In this document: positions 9,261-17,489 of the stretch, one piece after another
How the letters are laid out: each line of letters starts with the position of its first letter
How positions within the stretch are numbered: the stretch's first letter is position 1
Origin: an uncultured Lentisphaerota bacterium
Lineage (GTDB): Bacteria; Verrucomicrobiota; Lentisphaeria; Victivallales; UBA1829
Direction: 5' to 3'
DNA length: 64,000 bases
Assembly (NCBI GenBank): GCA_900320095.1
Contig: ONQZ01000013.1
Location: forward strand, 24,596-88,595
The notes under the pieces: model-generated
Told to the model about the DNA's origin: nothing
The model's database searches: none
Seen by the model: the letters and a program-made list of their open reading frames with translations, nothing else
Translations under genes and position numbers: made by a program

Positions 9261-9318
9261 GGATCAGGGGTGGCATGAAGCCGCCGTCGGGGATGCAGAA
9301 GCATTCCGCCCCGGATCC
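9261..9318 (+). promoter_or_regulatory. Long hairpin at the predicted 5' end of the mRNA
   Basis: Arms 9261-9277 and 9301-9318 pair over 17 positions with two mismatches and one G-T wobble. The loop is 23 nt. The -10 box ends at 9250, so the hairpin starts about 4 nt after the predicted transcription start and 71 bp before the coding start. Confidence 0.55.
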
Positions 9319-9388
9319 TGTACAAATTTATTTCACAATCGCCTCATGGATGAGGCAAAGTTTCCCCGAAAGGAACAAGGAGGCCAAC

Positions 9389-9742
9389 ATGGCATGTTTC
9401 ACCGCCCCTCTCGCCGCCGCAATCGCCGCCGGAGTCGCCCGCCGCACAGTCGCGCACAAGGAATCTTCCGAAACCATCAGCTGGGCCACGAAGCTTGGCT
9501 GGCTTGAAAAGCTCTCCTTCGGCGGATGTGCCCTGCTCGCATTCGAACACATCTGGCACGGCGAGATCATCTTCCAGTTCCCGTTCCTGACCGGCGTCCG
9601 CGACGGCAACACGGCGGAAGTCCTGCGCGAGATCGCGACGGTCGGCGGCGCCATGACCGCGCTCATCCTCGCCGTCTGGATCGGCATGCTGATCGTCAGC
9701 TCAGCCATCGTCAAGCGCAAACCTGTCGCCGTCAAGGGATAA
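9389..9742 (+). CDS. Small conserved membrane protein of unknown function
   Basis: A 117-aa protein starting MACFTAPLAAAIAAGVARR. It has a conserved-looking central segment (WATKLGWLEKLSFGG) and two likely membrane helices: GGCALLAFEHIWHGEIIF and the C-terminal AMTALILAVWIGMLIVSSA. From memory, similar short proteins occur in several gut bacteria without assigned function; I cannot verify this here. ATG 9389 is chosen because AAGGAGG sits at 9377-9383; the upstream ATG at 9275 lies inside a hairpin and has no ribosome site. The gene is preceded by a strong leader hairpin, suggesting post-transcriptional control. Confidence 0.65.
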   Translation: MACFTAPLAAAIAAGVARRTVAHKESSETISWATKLGWLEKLSFGGCALLAFEHIWHGEIIFQFPFLTGVRDGNTAEVLREIATVGGAMTALILAVWIGMLIVSSAIVKRKPVAVKG

Positions 9743-9797
9743 CTCTCCCCGCGTCTTTTTCCCGGACTTTTAACCCGACATCAGTTGAGGTTTTTCT

Positions 9798-11237
9798 ATG
9801 AATCGAAGAGAGTTTATCAAAGAGACCGCCGCGCTCACCGCACTCGCCGCGATGTCCCGCCTCGCGGCACAGACCGGCGTCGCTCCGGTCGAAGCGAAAT
9901 CGTCCGAGCCCGCGAAGGACGCGGCCAAGATGGTTACGCGCCGCAAATACAAGAAGACCGACCTCACCGTGCCTCTGCTCGGCTACGGTCTGATGCGCCT
10001 GCCGACCAAGAACGGCAAGATCGACCGTGAAGAGGCGCAGAAGCTCGTCGACACGGCCATGGCCGCCGGGCTGAACTACTTCGACACCGCCCAGCCGTAC
10101 CACAACGGCGAAAGCCAGCAGTTCATCGGCGAAGCGATGAAGAAGTACAAACGCGACTCCTATCTGCTCGCAACAAAACTCCCGCTGTGGTCGCTCCGCA
10201 GCGCGGCCGAGGCGGAGGCCACGTTCAAAGGCCAGCTCGAGGCGTGCAAGACCGATTATTTCGACTTCTACCTGATGCATGCGTTCAACGCGAACAGTTT
10301 CCGCAACTACGAGAATCTCAAGCTTTACGATTATTTCAAGAAGCAGAAGGACGCCGGAGTCATCAAGCATCTCGGCTTCTCCTTCCACGATTCCGCGCAG
10401 GCGCTTGAGCCCATCGTCAACGCGCATGAATGGGATTTCGTTCAGATCCAGCTCAATTTCGTCGACTGGGACAATCAGACCAACGCAAAGCGCATGTACG
10501 AGTTCCTGACCTCGAAAGACATCCCCGTCGTCATCATGGAACCGCTCCAGGGCGGCCGTCTCGCCAACCTCACTCCGGCGGCTGCCGACGTCCTCAAGAA
10601 AGCCGATCCGAAGGCCACACCGGCTTCCTGGGCATTCCGCTACGCCGCGTCACTTCCGAACGTGCTCACGGTCCTCAGCGGCATGACCACGATGGACGTG
10701 CTGAAGGAAAACATTGAGACCTTCACTGATTTCAAGCCGCTGACCGACGACGAGCGCAAAGTGCTGGCCGAGGCCCGCGACGTGTATCTGGGCGTCTCCA
10801 AGAGCCGCGTCCCCTGCACGACCTGCAGATACTGCGTCAATGAATGCCCTGTCAAGATCGAGATCCCGGCGGTATTCACTGCATGGAACGACTTCTGCGA
10901 GAAGAAGGACGAGGCCGCGTTCAAGGAAGCCTACAACAAGCTTCAGGTCAAGGCGAGCGCCTGCATCGGATGCCGCCGCTGTGTCAGAAGATGCCCGCAG
11001 CAGATCGACATCCCGACCGAACTCCGCAAGATCGCACAGGCCGCAGGCGACAACGCTGGCGGAAACCGTCAGGGCGGTCGCGGCGGCGGTCGTCAGGGCG
11101 GAGGCATGGGCGGCGGTTTCGGCGGAGGCCAGCGTCCCGGCGGTGGCATGGGCGGCGGCTTCGGCGGAGGCCAGCGTCCCGGCGGTGGCATGGGCGGCGG
11201 CTTCGGCGGAGGCCAGCGTCCCGGCGGCGGCCGCTGA
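9798..11237 (+). CDS. Aldo/keto reductase fused to a two-cluster ferredoxin domain, with Gly-rich tail
   Basis: Exported-type N-terminus MNRREFIKETAALTALAA (twin-Arg-like, RR at residues 3-4). An aldo/keto reductase barrel follows (about 48-330) with LGYGLMRLP, YFDTAQPYHNGESQ and LMHAF. The ferredoxin part has CTTCRYCVNECP and CIGCRRCVRRCP, enough for two [4Fe-4S] clusters, as in the known aldo/keto reductase-ferredoxin fusion family. The last 45 residues are Gly/Gln/Arg/Pro only and are encoded by three tandem 42-bp units. The protein is 479 aa; substrate unknown. The ribosome site TTGAGG is weak. A strong terminator follows. Confidence 0.85.
   Translation: MNRREFIKETAALTALAAMSRLAAQTGVAPVEAKSSEPAKDAAKMVTRRKYKKTDLTVPLLGYGLMRLPTKNGKIDREEAQKLVDTAMAAGLNYFDTAQPYHNGESQQFIGEAMKKYKRDSYLLATKLPLWSLRSAAEAEATFKGQLEACKTDYFDFYLMHAFNANSFRNYENLKLYDYFKKQKDAGVIKHLGFSFHDSAQALEPIVNAHEWDFVQIQLNFVDWDNQTNAKRMYEFLTSKDIPVVIMEPLQGGRLANLTPAAADVLKKADPKATPASWAFRYAASLPNVLTVLSGMTTMDVLKENIETFTDFKPLTDDERKVLAEARDVYLGVSKSRVPCTTCRYCVNECPVKIEIPAVFTAWNDFCEKKDEAAFKEAYNKLQVKASACIGCRRCVRRCPQQIDIPTELRKIAQAAGDNAGGNRQGGRGGGRQGGGMGGGFGGGQRPGGGMGGGFGGGQRPGGGMGGGFGGGQRPGGGR
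11100..11225 (+). repeat. Three tandem 42-bp repeats coding a Gly-rich tail
   Basis: The unit encodes GGMGGGFGGGQRPG. Copies 2 and 3 are identical; copy 1 differs at two positions. The repeats end four codons before the stop of the aldo/keto reductase gene. Confidence 0.9.
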
Positions 11238-11302
11238 ACACCATCCGCATTCAGGATGCACTGAGCTTTTTCAGGCAGACTGAACCGCATCAAGACCATC
11301 AG

Positions 11303-11337
11303 ACGGACCCGGGCTTTTCAACCCGGGTCCGTTTTTT
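11303..11337 (+). terminator. Rho-independent terminator after the aldo/keto reductase gene
   Basis: Perfect 11-bp stem ACGGACCCGGG / CCCGGGTCCGT (11303-11332), then a T run. Confidence 0.9.
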
Positions 11338-11383
11338 GAGGCAGTGCCTCAACTGCGCCAGTGCGCGGCTTGCGCTCGCGCAC
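11337..11383. repeat. Two-hairpin intergenic repeat, copy 2 (inverted)
   Basis: Hairpin B is TGAGGC AGT GCCTCA (11337-11351), then linker ACTGCGCCA. Hairpin A is GTGCGCG / CGCGCAC (11361-11383). It directly follows the terminator T run. Reading the other strand gives the same A-linker-B order as copy 1. Confidence 0.75.
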
Positions 11384-11452
11384 AAAAATGGGCAGACCGC
11401 GTGCCCAAATAAACTTTTCCGTTTTTTCAATAAAAGAAAGCCGGAAAACGGC

Positions 11453-11481
11453 TTGATTTTACGCCGGAAAGACTGTATATT
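11453..11481 (+). promoter_or_regulatory. Predicted promoter of thyX
   Basis: TTGATT (11453-11458), 17 bp, TATATT (11476-11481). Confidence 0.55.
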
Positions 11482-11531
11482 GATGCGGACTTTTTTATTC
11501 AATCTGTTTTCAAGCGGAAGGAACGACTGAA

Positions 11532-12233
11532 ATGGCTCTGACACACGTGAACGTGCCCCCGGAAAATCATGTGAAGGTACTCGACGGACAAGGCTGGGTG
11601 GGCCTCATCGACACGCTCGGCACCGAAACCACGATCGTGAACGCCGCGCGCGTTTCGTTCGGCAAGATCCGGCAGGAGATGGACGAGCGCGACGTGGCGC
11701 TGCTCCACTACCTCATCGAAAACCGTCACACCAGCCCGCTGGAGCACATCGTCTTCACGTTCAGCGTGCATTGTCCGCTCTTCGTGCGCGGCCAGTGGCA
11801 CCGTCATCGCACCTGGTCGTACAACGAGATATCGCGCCGCTACACCGAGATCGACATGGAGTTCTACGTGCCGCCGAAACTCCGCAAGCAGGCCGAGAAC
11901 AACCGCCAGGCGTCCGTCGCCTGCGAGGACTTCGACGACGCCGCGCTCCGCGACCTCATCCGCGCCCAGAACGAACAGTCCCTGAAGGCATATCAGGCGC
12001 TGCTCGACGCGGGCGTCTGCCGTGAACAGGCGCGCGGCGTGCTCTCGCAGAACATGATGGTCACGTTCTGGGGCACGGTCGACCTGAGCAACCTGATCCA
12101 CTTCCTGGAGCTGCGCGACAGTGACCACGCCCAGTGGGAGATCCGCGAATACGCGAAGGCGATCAAGAAACTGATCAAGCCCGTGGTCCCGCACGTCGCC
12201 GAATACTACGAATCCAAGGGCGAAGTCTGGTGA
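11532..12233 (+). CDS. thyX: Flavin-dependent thymidylate synthase
   Basis: Makes dTMP from dUMP with methylene-tetrahydrofolate, FAD and NADPH. The diagnostic ThyX motif RHRTWSYNEISRRY is intact near residue 95, preceded by HTSPLEH. The C-terminal part contains SQNMMVTFWGTVDLSN and HAQWEIREYA. The length of 233 aa is typical. Start ATG 11532 has GGAAGGAA upstream. The membrane glycosyltransferase gene begins 25 bp after the stop, so the two may be cotranscribed though unrelated in function. No thyA is visible in the window. Confidence 0.95.
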   Translation: MALTHVNVPPENHVKVLDGQGWVGLIDTLGTETTIVNAARVSFGKIRQEMDERDVALLHYLIENRHTSPLEHIVFTFSVHCPLFVRGQWHRHRTWSYNEISRRYTEIDMEFYVPPKLRKQAENNRQASVACEDFDDAALRDLIRAQNEQSLKAYQALLDAGVCREQARGVLSQNMMVTFWGTVDLSNLIHFLELRDSDHAQWEIREYAKAIKKLIKPVVPHVAEYYESKGEVW

Positions 12234-12258
12234 CGCCCGTTTCCCTCGGGGCGGCTGA

Positions 12259-14145
12259 ATGACCGGATATCTGGCGCATCTGTGCGGCGGGATCCTCCCC
12301 GCCATGTTCGCGGCGCTCGCCTTCGCGGCGGGATTCGCGGGCGCCGGATACGGCTTCCTGCGCGTCTGCGGCCTCGGACGCGGCATGATGCGCGGCCTGA
12401 CGCTCCTCCTGGTCACCCTCGCCGCCGGATTCGCCGTCTGCGCGTTCTTCTGCGCCGCCGTCCTGATGAGCCTCGGCACGGGTACGCTCCCGTGCGTGGT
12501 CTGCCTGTTTCCCGTCCTCGCCGGGACCGGATGCCTGATCCGCTTCAGGAAAGAGATTTTTCCTTCGTTTTCCATCGGAAAGCGGATGCCGTTCGCAATC
12601 CTGATCGTCCTGGTCCCGCTGATCTTCCTTTCCATCGGCGCGTTCCAGTACCCCGCGAGCTGGGACGAATGCGTGTACCAGCTTGCCGTGCCTCGTCGCT
12701 GGCTCGCCGACGGACGCGTCCTGCTGTACCGGGATCTGCCGTATTCCGGATTCCCGATGCTGCCGCAATTTCTGTACGTGCCGATGATGAAGTTCGGCGG
12801 ACTCGCGGCGGTCAAGTTCCTGCTGTACGGCGGAGCCGCGTGCTTCTTCGCCTCGCTGACGCTTCTGGCGTGCGGCGGCATCCGGCGCAACCTGACCGCG
12901 GCGTGCGTCTTCGCCGGATCGTTCCTGATCGCGCCGCTGACGGTCCACGTGCTGATCTCCGGCTACGTCGAACCTCTGATGGGCTCGCTCCTGGCCGCCG
13001 GACTCCTGCTCGCGGACGCCGCGCTGAAAGCGCCGGAAAAAAGAATCAATTCGCCCGGCTTTGCGGCCGCGTGCGGGATTCTGGCGGGCGCGATGGCGGC
13101 GATCAAACTGACCGGAGGATTCGCCGGAGCCGCGCTGCTGCTGTACGTTTTGCTGCGGAAACGCTCCGGGCGTGTCCGGTTCACGCTCGTCTTCGCACTC
13201 GCGGGGGCGCTCTTCGCCTTGCTGTTCTACCAGCGGCCGTGGATCGCGACGGGCAATCCGTGTTATCCGTACCTCGCCGGCATCTTCGGCACGCCGGAGG
13301 CGATGACGTCGACCTACCATCATTTGCTCGGCACGGCTAAATTTTCCGGGTTCTCCGTCGTGACGATCATCCTGTTTCTGCCGGGACTGACGTTTCCCGC
13401 GCTTTCCAGGATGTTTGACGGCGTGTACGGCCTCCAGACGCTCCTCTGGGCGTTCCTGGTCCTCGCCGCGCTCTGGCGCCGCCCGAAACGCATTTGCGCG
13501 GCACTCCTGCCGCTGGCGTTCCTTGTCGGATCTTGGATGATGACCTCTCCGCAGGCGCGGTTCCTGATCCCCGCGCTGGCGTTCCTTGCGCTGATTATGC
13601 GCGATACGTTCCCGATCATCCGCGGACGCGCCGGACGGATCGTCCTGTGGGCCGCCGTGGCGTTCTCGCTGTTCTCCTTCCCGCCTGCCGTGGTCTCCAG
13701 CTACGGCGCGAATCTGCGCGCGACGGCTTCGGGCGGCGACGGACGGCGCGACGTACTGTACGGGCGCACCGGGGACAGCATGCTGCCCGCCGTGGACATC
13801 CTGCGCGACCGCCTCGCCGACGGCGGAAAATGCCTGCTGGTCCTGGAGGAACGCACGCTGTATTTCCCGCGCGGATGCGAGATCGGGACGCCGTTTTTCC
13901 TGGACAAATATTTCCCGGGCGGAACGATCCCGGACGCGGACGGTCTGCTGAAACTGCTCGACGACGGCGGATTCGCCTGTCTGTATATCCGGCCGCCGGA
14001 CCGCAATCCTGATTACCTGCCGCAGGCCGCCAACCTCTGGGTAAATGACATGGCGGCATCGCTGGATGCGCTGGTGAAACGCGGCGCGCTCAAACGCGAG
14101 CCGGTGCCCGGCGGCGCGGAACTCTTCACGCGCATCCGCCGCTGA
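12259..14145 (+). CDS. Multi-pass membrane protein, probable GT-C type glycosyltransferase
   Basis: A 628-aa protein with about ten membrane helices (residues 1-480) and a soluble C-terminal part. After the third or fourth helix, a loop carries SWDECVYQLAVPRRWL, with adjacent acidic residues where GT-C enzymes (ArnT/PMT-like) hold their catalytic acid. Later segments NPCYPYLAGIFG and SPQARFLIPALAF are also typical of this fold. Such enzymes move a sugar from a lipid-phosphate donor to LPS, lipid or protein at the outer face of the inner membrane. Donor and acceptor cannot be read from the sequence. The ribosome site is poor. It converges on the MATE gene. Confidence 0.6.
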   Translation: MTGYLAHLCGGILPAMFAALAFAAGFAGAGYGFLRVCGLGRGMMRGLTLLLVTLAAGFAVCAFFCAAVLMSLGTGTLPCVVCLFPVLAGTGCLIRFRKEIFPSFSIGKRMPFAILIVLVPLIFLSIGAFQYPASWDECVYQLAVPRRWLADGRVLLYRDLPYSGFPMLPQFLYVPMMKFGGLAAVKFLLYGGAACFFASLTLLACGGIRRNLTAACVFAGSFLIAPLTVHVLISGYVEPLMGSLLAAGLLLADAALKAPEKRINSPGFAAACGILAGAMAAIKLTGGFAGAALLLYVLLRKRSGRVRFTLVFALAGALFALLFYQRPWIATGNPCYPYLAGIFGTPEAMTSTYHHLLGTAKFSGFSVVTIILFLPGLTFPALSRMFDGVYGLQTLLWAFLVLAALWRRPKRICAALLPLAFLVGSWMMTSPQARFLIPALAFLALIMRDTFPIIRGRAGRIVLWAAVAFSLFSFPPAVVSSYGANLRATASGGDGRRDVLYGRTGDSMLPAVDILRDRLADGGKCLLVLEERTLYFPRGCEIGTPFFLDKYFPGGTIPDADGLLKLLDDGGFACLYIRPPDRNPDYLPQAANLWVNDMAASLDALVKRGALKREPVPGGAELFTRIRR

Positions 14146-14174
14146 ATCATTTTCCAAAACTCAAAAATCGTCCG

Positions 14175-15584
14175 TCACGTCGGGCGCGAACTCTTCGCGC
14201 ACTTGCAGGACCGCCCCAGCCCGACGGGATGCTTCGCGCCGACGCCGGTGCGTTTCCCCCTCAGACGGGCGCGGATCTCGTACATGTAATAGACCAGCAG
14301 CATCACGCCTGTGATCGTCCAGGTGATGCCGGAGGCGAAGCACGCCCCCGTGTAGCCGAACCATTCCGCCAGGTAAAGCGCCGTGAAGATGCGGCTGAGC
14401 GTCTCCATGGCTCCGCCGAGCAGCGGCACCAGCGAACACCCCATGCCTTGGAGCGTGTTGCGGAAGATCAGGATCATGCCGAGCGAGATGTACGCGGGCG
14501 CGACCGTGAAGATGTACTGGCGCCCCGCCTTCAGGATCTCCGGCGACGCCTCCACGTCCAGGAACATCCGCAGCAGCTGTTTGCTGAGTACCATCATCAG
14601 CACGGTCCCGAGCACGGAGATGACCGCCGTGATCAGCCATCCGCTGCGCACGCCGACCAGGATGCGCCGGTAGTTGTTCGCGCCGCTGTTCTGCGCCGTG
14701 TACGCCGCCAGCGTCGTGCCGATCGCGAAGAACGGGATGCAGATCAGGCCCTCGAGACGGCCCGCGGCGGTCGTCGCCGCCACCGTGCCGGGTCCGAACT
14801 GATTGAACGCGCTTTGCAGGATCACGCAGCCGAGCCCGGTCACGGAGAACTGAAGCGACATCGGCACCGCTACGCGCAGATGTTCCCAATAGAACCGCCA
14901 GTCGACGCGCCAGTCGGAGCGTCCCGCGGGCAGGAGCTCCGGGAATCTCTTCAGGATGATCCAGAGGCAGATCACGCCGGAGATGAACTGCGACACGATC
15001 GTCGCGTACGCCGCGCCCGCCACGCCCAGATCGCATTTGCAGACCAGGATCAGGTCGAGTCCGGCGTTCAGGAACGAAGAAAACACGATCACGTACAGCG
15101 GACGTTTGCTGTCGCCCAGCGAGCGCATCAGAAACGACATCAGCAGGTAGAACGTCATGCACGGCGTGCCCGCCACGATGATCCGCAGGTACTTCAGGGA
15201 GTCCGCCTTGATCTCGGACGGCGTGTTCATCGCCTCCAGGATCGGCTCTAGAAACGCGAAAAACACCAGCGTGACCGCCGCCACCAGCGCGGAACACAGC
15301 ACAACCGCCGCGCAGAACGACCGCCGCACGCCCGACGCGTCCTTCGCGCCGAACCGCTGCCCCGTGATGATCGTGAGCCCGGCGGGAAGCCCCCAGAAGA
15401 ACCCGAGCAGCATGAAGATGCCGGCATTGCCGACCGCGGCGAGTTTTTCCGGACCGCACCAGCGCCCCACGACCATGGAGTCGACCATGCTGTACAGCTG
15501 GTTGCAGGCGTTTCCGATCGCCAGCGGGATCGAAAAGAGCAGAATGATTTTCAGGGGATTCCCCCTCGTCAGGTCTTTCGCCAT
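14175..15584 (-). CDS. MATE-family multidrug/metabolite exporter
   Basis: A 469-aa protein with about 12 membrane helices. The N-terminus GNPLKIILLFSIPLAIGNACNQLYSMVDSMVVG and the internal repeat beginning near residue 240 (VAVPMSLQFSVTGLGC) are MATE hallmarks. Family members export drugs or metabolites in exchange for Na+ or H+. ATG 15584 is chosen; on the coding strand GGGGGGC precedes it. The frame continues open far upstream, but that extension overlaps the antiporter gene on the other strand and is spurious. It is transcribed divergently from the antiporter gene. Confidence 0.9.
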   Translation of the reverse strand: MAKDLTRGNPLKIILLFSIPLAIGNACNQLYSMVDSMVVGRWCGPEKLAAVGNAGIFMLLGFFWGLPAGLTIITGQRFGAKDASGVRRSFCAAVVLCSALVAAVTLVFFAFLEPILEAMNTPSEIKADSLKYLRIIVAGTPCMTFYLLMSFLMRSLGDSKRPLYVIVFSSFLNAGLDLILVCKCDLGVAGAAYATIVSQFISGVICLWIILKRFPELLPAGRSDWRVDWRFYWEHLRVAVPMSLQFSVTGLGCVILQSAFNQFGPGTVAATTAAGRLEGLICIPFFAIGTTLAAYTAQNSGANNYRRILVGVRSGWLITAVISVLGTVLMMVLSKQLLRMFLDVEASPEILKAGRQYIFTVAPAYISLGMILIFRNTLQGMGCSLVPLLGGAMETLSRIFTALYLAEWFGYTGACFASGITWTITGVMLLVYYMYEIRARLRGKRTGVGAKHPVGLGRSCKCAKSSRPT

Positions 15585-15627
15585 AAAAAAAAGCCCCCCG
15601 TCTTGCTTTCGTAAAAGGGTAAATATT

Positions 15628-15656
15628 AATATACAGGCGGTTTCAACGTTTTTCAA
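15628..15656 (-). promoter_or_regulatory. Predicted promoter of the MATE gene
   Basis: On the reverse strand, TTGAAA (15651-15656), 17 bp, TATATT (15628-15633). Confidence 0.55.
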
Positions 15657-15750
15657 CCGGAAAACCGAACAAGTCCGCAAAAGTCCGGGGCATTCTCCGG
15701 CGGGGAACGGAACGCGTTCGTCTTTTTTCCGGGTTTTCCGGCATGCCGTC

Positions 15751-15779
15751 TTGAAAAATGCTCCGGTTGATGGTATAGT
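15751..15779 (+). promoter_or_regulatory. Predicted promoter of the antiporter gene
   Basis: TTGAAA (15751-15756), 17 bp, TATAGT (15774-15779). Confidence 0.55.
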
Positions 15780-15848
15780 ACGGGACAGCGCGGAAAATGC
15801 AGCACCGTTTTCTTCCTCCGCCCGAACCAACCGAAACGCCGGAATACC

Positions 15849-17222
15849 ATGAACGACTCCTCTTTTCTGATCCTCTTCATCGCGCTGACCGCCCTGATGG
15901 CGATATTCCCGTTTCTGCTCCGCAAATACCATATCCCGAACGTGATCGCGCTGTTGGTGGTCGGCATGCTCATCGGATCGAACGGCCTGCTCGGATTCGA
16001 CCTGGTGGCGGTGCTCTCCAAATGGCTGAGTTTCCTCGGTACGCCGGGCGAGGAGGCGCAGACGGCGGCGAACACGGCCGCGCAGTTCAAGACATTCGTG
16101 GACTCGCTCGGCTCGCTCGGGCTGATGTTCCTGATGGCGCTCGCCGGGATGGAGGCGGATTTCCGGCTGATCCGGTCCGCGCGCAAGGCGGTGGTCATGC
16201 TGAGCGTCCTGACGTTCTTCATCCCCGCCGTGGCGGGCTACTGGATCTACCAGCATTTCTGCCCGGACGAGCTCGCCGGCAAGGTGCTGTACGCCTCGCT
16301 TTTCGCCTCGCACTCGGTCGGCATCGTGTTCCCGGTCATCCGCGAGCTGAAGCTCTCGCACACGCGGTTCGGCGCGGCGGTCCTGATCTCCACGGTCATC
16401 ACGGACATCGCCTCGATCATCCTGCTGGCGGTCAGCGTGCAGCTCTTCCGGCAGTCGCAGAACATCTCGCACATGGTCGGACGCGGCACGCTGTCGATCT
16501 TCGACCACATGGACACGCACCTGCTCGGAAACAGCTTCCTGCCGGTCTTCCTGCTGATCGTGCTGGTGTACCTCGGCGCGATGATCTTCATCACGAACTG
16601 CTTCGGACGCTGGGTGCTGTCGCACTTCAAGCTCAGCGACGACATCGTGATCACGCTCCTCTTGCTCATGATCCTGGTCACGGTCATCGTCGGCGAGCTC
16701 TTCGGCATCAACCTGGTGGTCGGCGCGTTCATCGCGGGCCTCGGGCTGGCGCGCGTGGTGCGTGAACGCGACCAGCTGCTGTTCAAGCGGTTCGAGAGCA
16801 TCGGCTACGGCTTCCTGATCCCGTTCCTGTTCATCTCCATCGGCATGAAGACCGATTTCAGCGCGTTTTTCCAAATGGGCAACATCGTGATCGTGCTGCT
16901 GACCGTGGCGGGGCTCATCGGCAGCAAGGTCGGCAGCGGATTCACCGCCATGAAGCTTTCCGGCTACAGCAACAAGGCGAGCCTCGCCGCCGGGCTCATG
17001 ACCGTGCCGCAGCTCTCCGCCACGCTCGCCGCGGCCGCAATCGGCAAGGACACCGGCATCCTCGACGACCGGTTCTTCAACGCCATCATCATCCTGTCGA
17101 TCATCACCACGCTGCCGATCCCGTCGCTGGTCCGCGCCGTGCTGAACTACGGCAGGAACGAGTTCGTCGAGCTGAGCGATTTCCAGGTGCCGAACGTCGT
17201 GAAGGACGACGAGCTGCTGTGA
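15849..17222 (+). CDS. Cation:proton antiporter (CPA2-type)
   Basis: A 457-aa membrane protein of the Na+/H+ exchanger family. It has about 12 helices with the typical pattern: LRKYHIPNVIALLVVGMLIG near the start, GLMFLMALAGMEADF (the FLxGxE-like helix), and FASHSVGIVFPVIREL. No C-terminal NAD-binding (TrkA-N) domain is present, unlike KefB/KefC. It would exchange Na+ or K+ for H+ across the inner membrane; the ion is not certain. The start has only a weak ribosome site (CGCCGGAA). Confidence 0.85.
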   Translation: MNDSSFLILFIALTALMAIFPFLLRKYHIPNVIALLVVGMLIGSNGLLGFDLVAVLSKWLSFLGTPGEEAQTAANTAAQFKTFVDSLGSLGLMFLMALAGMEADFRLIRSARKAVVMLSVLTFFIPAVAGYWIYQHFCPDELAGKVLYASLFASHSVGIVFPVIRELKLSHTRFGAAVLISTVITDIASIILLAVSVQLFRQSQNISHMVGRGTLSIFDHMDTHLLGNSFLPVFLLIVLVYLGAMIFITNCFGRWVLSHFKLSDDIVITLLLLMILVTVIVGELFGINLVVGAFIAGLGLARVVRERDQLLFKRFESIGYGFLIPFLFISIGMKTDFSAFFQMGNIVIVLLTVAGLIGSKVGSGFTAMKLSGYSNKASLAAGLMTVPQLSATLAAAAIGKDTGILDDRFFNAIIILSIITTLPIPSLVRAVLNYGRNEFVELSDFQVPNVVKDDELL

Positions 17223-17308
17223 CCGCCGCAAAAAGCCGCCGTGCAGCGGCCCCCGGTCCCGCAAAACGGTCAAAACCGTCAAAAACACAAAAGAAAAGTA
17301 TCATTTTG

Positions 17309-17327
17309 TGTCAAACCCGGTTTGACA
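17309..17327. promoter_or_regulatory. Palindromic operator overlapping the -35 box of the EF-G paralogue
   Basis: TGTCAAACCCGGTTTGACA is a perfect 8-bp inverted repeat with a 3-bp centre. Its right arm contains the -35 hexamer TTGACA, so a bound protein would block RNA polymerase. Confidence 0.6.
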
Positions 17328-17350
17328 TAATCGGAAAGACGTGCTATTAT
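17322..17350 (+). promoter_or_regulatory. Strong predicted promoter of the EF-G paralogue
   Basis: Perfect TTGACA (17322-17327), 17 bp, TATTAT (17345-17350). The predicted transcription start is near 17357. Confidence 0.75.
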
Positions 17351-17356
17351 TAGAGG

Positions 17357-17473
17357 ATGAAAAAATACAGCCGCATTCTGAAAGGGGCGTCGCACGGGCA
17401 TTTTGTCCCTGCGGAACCAGGCGCGTTTCGAGCTTGCGGCCGTTGCATTCGAAAACAATTCAAACTCACATAA
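17357..17473 (+). CDS. Possible leader peptide ORF (38 aa) of the EF-G paralogue
   Basis: The ATG at 17357 lies at the predicted transcription start, so it would be a leaderless start. The 38 codons run without a stop to TAA at 17471-17473. That TAA forms the first bases of TAAAGGAG, the ribosome site of the next gene. The product is basic, begins MKKYSRILKG and contains CGRCIRK. A 39-codon open frame can occur by chance in DNA of this base composition, so only its exact placement supports it. Confidence 0.3.
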   Translation: MKKYSRILKGASHGHFVPAEPGAFRACGRCIRKQFKLT

Positions 17474-17489
17474 AGGAGCAGACAACCAA

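Noticed and set aside
9275..9388. Longer start for the small membrane protein at 9275
   Set aside because: The ATG is inside a stable hairpin and has no ribosome site, whereas AAGGAGG precedes 9389.
11100..11225. CRISPR-like array
   Set aside because: The 42-bp units are contiguous without spacers and are in frame, coding Gly-rich protein.
15585..17288. Upstream extension of the MATE reading frame to over 1000 codons
   Set aside because: The extension is antisense to the antiporter gene; the MATE family start, ribosome site and promoter all place the start at 15584.
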